Part shown: in pieces, positions 63,170 through 64,000 of the stretch | How the letters are laid out: each line of letters opens with the position of its first letter | Numbering within the stretch: the stretch's first letter is position 1 | NCBI GenBank assembly: GCA_963759095.1 | Contig: CAVWYF010000037.1 | Coordinates: 32,400-96,399, forward strand | DNA from: Anderseniella sp963759095 | GTDB taxonomy: Bacteria > Pseudomonadota > Alphaproteobacteria > Rhizobiales > Aestuariivirgaceae | Length of the DNA: 64,000 nt | Direction: 5' to 3' | Made by a program: the position numbers and the translations under genes | Notes under the pieces: generated by a model | Databases searched by the model: none | The model's input: only the letters and a program-made list of their open reading frames with translations | What the model was told of the DNA's origin: nothing

Positions 63170-63914
63170 AGCCGTTCACGACGAGGCGATAGCCACAGTC
63201 GCATGCATTGAGGTCCAGCAGTCTGGAATGACGCTGCTCCCATGCGCCGCTTCGCAGATCTTCCTCAAGTCTGCCCAACGCCTCAGAAACATTTCCCACC
63301 GCCCAGAAAGACGACATGGCGGCACGAATTCGGGGTTCGAGATATGCCGCCGGTCGCCGCCAATAAGCACTCAGGAACCCGTCCGTACAATCGTGCGGGA
63401 TCGGAACGGGAGAAACCACTACCGGGCCCAGCCACTCCTCGTAATCCGTTATCCTTGGCATTTGCGCTTCGTCCAGAGCTACGAGTTCGGGAACGTAATC
63501 CAGAAGCCAGAACTCGCGAAACGCCGGATCATATGTAACGACAACGACCGGCCCCCGCGTCACGCGACGCATCTCTTTGAGGCCCTTCTCCTTGTCGGTC
63601 CAATGATGAACTGTCAGGATCGCCATCGACGCATCAAAGGAATTGTCGTCGAAGGGCAGGTTTTCGGCGTAACCCTGAATAACCGGCGCGGCCAGCGCAC
63701 CACGCTGCCGGATCATTTCGGCGGAAGGCTCAATGGCCGTGACCGATCTGTCGGCCGGCTCATACGATCCCGTTCCGGCGCCGACATTCAAAACGGTTTT
63801 GGCGGTGCCCAAAGCGTTTGAGATCATCAGTTCAATCCGGGAGTCCGGTTTTCTGAGATCAGAGTAATTGACGCCGATTGTGTCGTATGAAGCTCGCATG
63901 GTGCCTGGTAACAT
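63114..63914 (-). CDS. Class I SAM-dependent methyltransferase
   Basis: 266 residues (or 261 from the ATG at 63899). KTVLNVGAGTGSYEPADRSV is the SAM-binding loop, AIEPSAEMI the acidic second motif, and FDDNSFDASMAILTVHHWTD the UbiE/Coq5-like motif III region, placing it in the methyltransferase 11 group. Substrate is not predictable. The C-terminal 50 residues, beyond the usual core, overlap the PodJ-like 3' end in antisense. Confidence 0.85.
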   Translation of the reverse strand: MLPGTMRASYDTIGVNYSDLRKPDSRIELMISNALGTAKTVLNVGAGTGSYEPADRSVTAIEPSAEMIRQRGALAAPVIQGYAENLPFDDNSFDASMAILTVHHWTDKEKGLKEMRRVTRGPVVVVTYDPAFREFWLLDYVPELVALDEAQMPRITDYEEWLGPVVVSPVPIPHDCTDGFLSAYWRRPAAYLEPRIRAAMSSFWAVGNVSEALGRLEEDLRSGAWEQRHSRLLDLNACDCGYRLVVNGSRSVPVADAPAAALTRSR

Positions 63915-64000
63915 ACTGCGACGGTTTTGTCAGAATAGGTTGGCTTTGTCCGGCGTTGCCGTCATTTGTTGGGCGTGCCGCAAATGGCAGGAGCGAGCCT

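Overview
The window looks like a chromosomal segment of an alphaproteobacterium, probably a member of Hyphomicrobiales (Rhizobiales). Reasons: a PodJ-like polar protein with coiled coil, Sel1 repeats and a peptidoglycan-binding domain; an Omp25/31-type porin; DUF1499 and NDUFA9-like proteins; IS30, IS1182 and IS6-type transposases; and the rpmI-rplT-pheS-pheT order. No rRNA is present, so the genus cannot be fixed from this sequence.

Left backbone (1-23.9 kb). A very large tandem-repeat (VCBS/cadherin-like) surface protein runs off the left edge on the minus strand. A broken IS6 transposase, a PilZ protein, an orphan TAXI-type binding protein, a fused MFS/spermidine-synthase-like protein and a DUF1499 protein follow. 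The main metabolic unit is a minus-strand fatty-acid operon at 23062-13129. It encodes a 1347-residue fusion (acyltransferase, alpha/beta hydrolase and acyl-CoA ligase), then a thiolase, a FadB-type dehydrogenase/hydratase and a FadE-type acyl-CoA dehydrogenase, with 4-base overlaps or very short gaps. One transcript could therefore supply fatty-acid release, CoA activation and a full beta-oxidation cycle.

Genomic island (about 23,860-47,768). A 14-bp direct repeat lies at the 3' end of tRNA-Ser(GGA) and again just upstream of a P4-type integrase, delimiting about 23.9 kb. The left part is a replication/integration module: integrase, coupled unknown gene, AlpA-like regulator, unknown gene, D5/P4-type primase-helicase and an iteron-like region. 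Next is a cassette of a cobalamin-dependent radical SAM enzyme, a GNAT acyltransferase and an acyl carrier protein. The right part is a patchwork of a porin, gene fragments, two IS30 elements, lrgAB, an IS1182 element, two cytidylate-kinase-like P-loop proteins, a tail-fibre-type chaperone domain, a GlcD-like oxidase, small membrane proteins and a DUF5681 phage-type protein. Two families of intergenic repeats are scattered through this part and I see no copies outside the island.

Right backbone (47.8-64 kb). This holds msrA, pheT/pheS/rplT/rpmI flanked by REP-like repeats, a CPA1 Na+/H+ antiporter, a small family of Cys-rich secreted proteins, a class-C beta-lactamase-type hydrolase, an acyl-CoA dehydrogenase with a MerR regulator, the PodJ-like gene and a methyltransferase.

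Data quality. pheS and pheT are essential, yet each carries one single-base frameshift, and the large repeat gene carries two. Uncorrected sequencing or consensus indels are the simplest explanation, so broken genes here should be read with that in mind.
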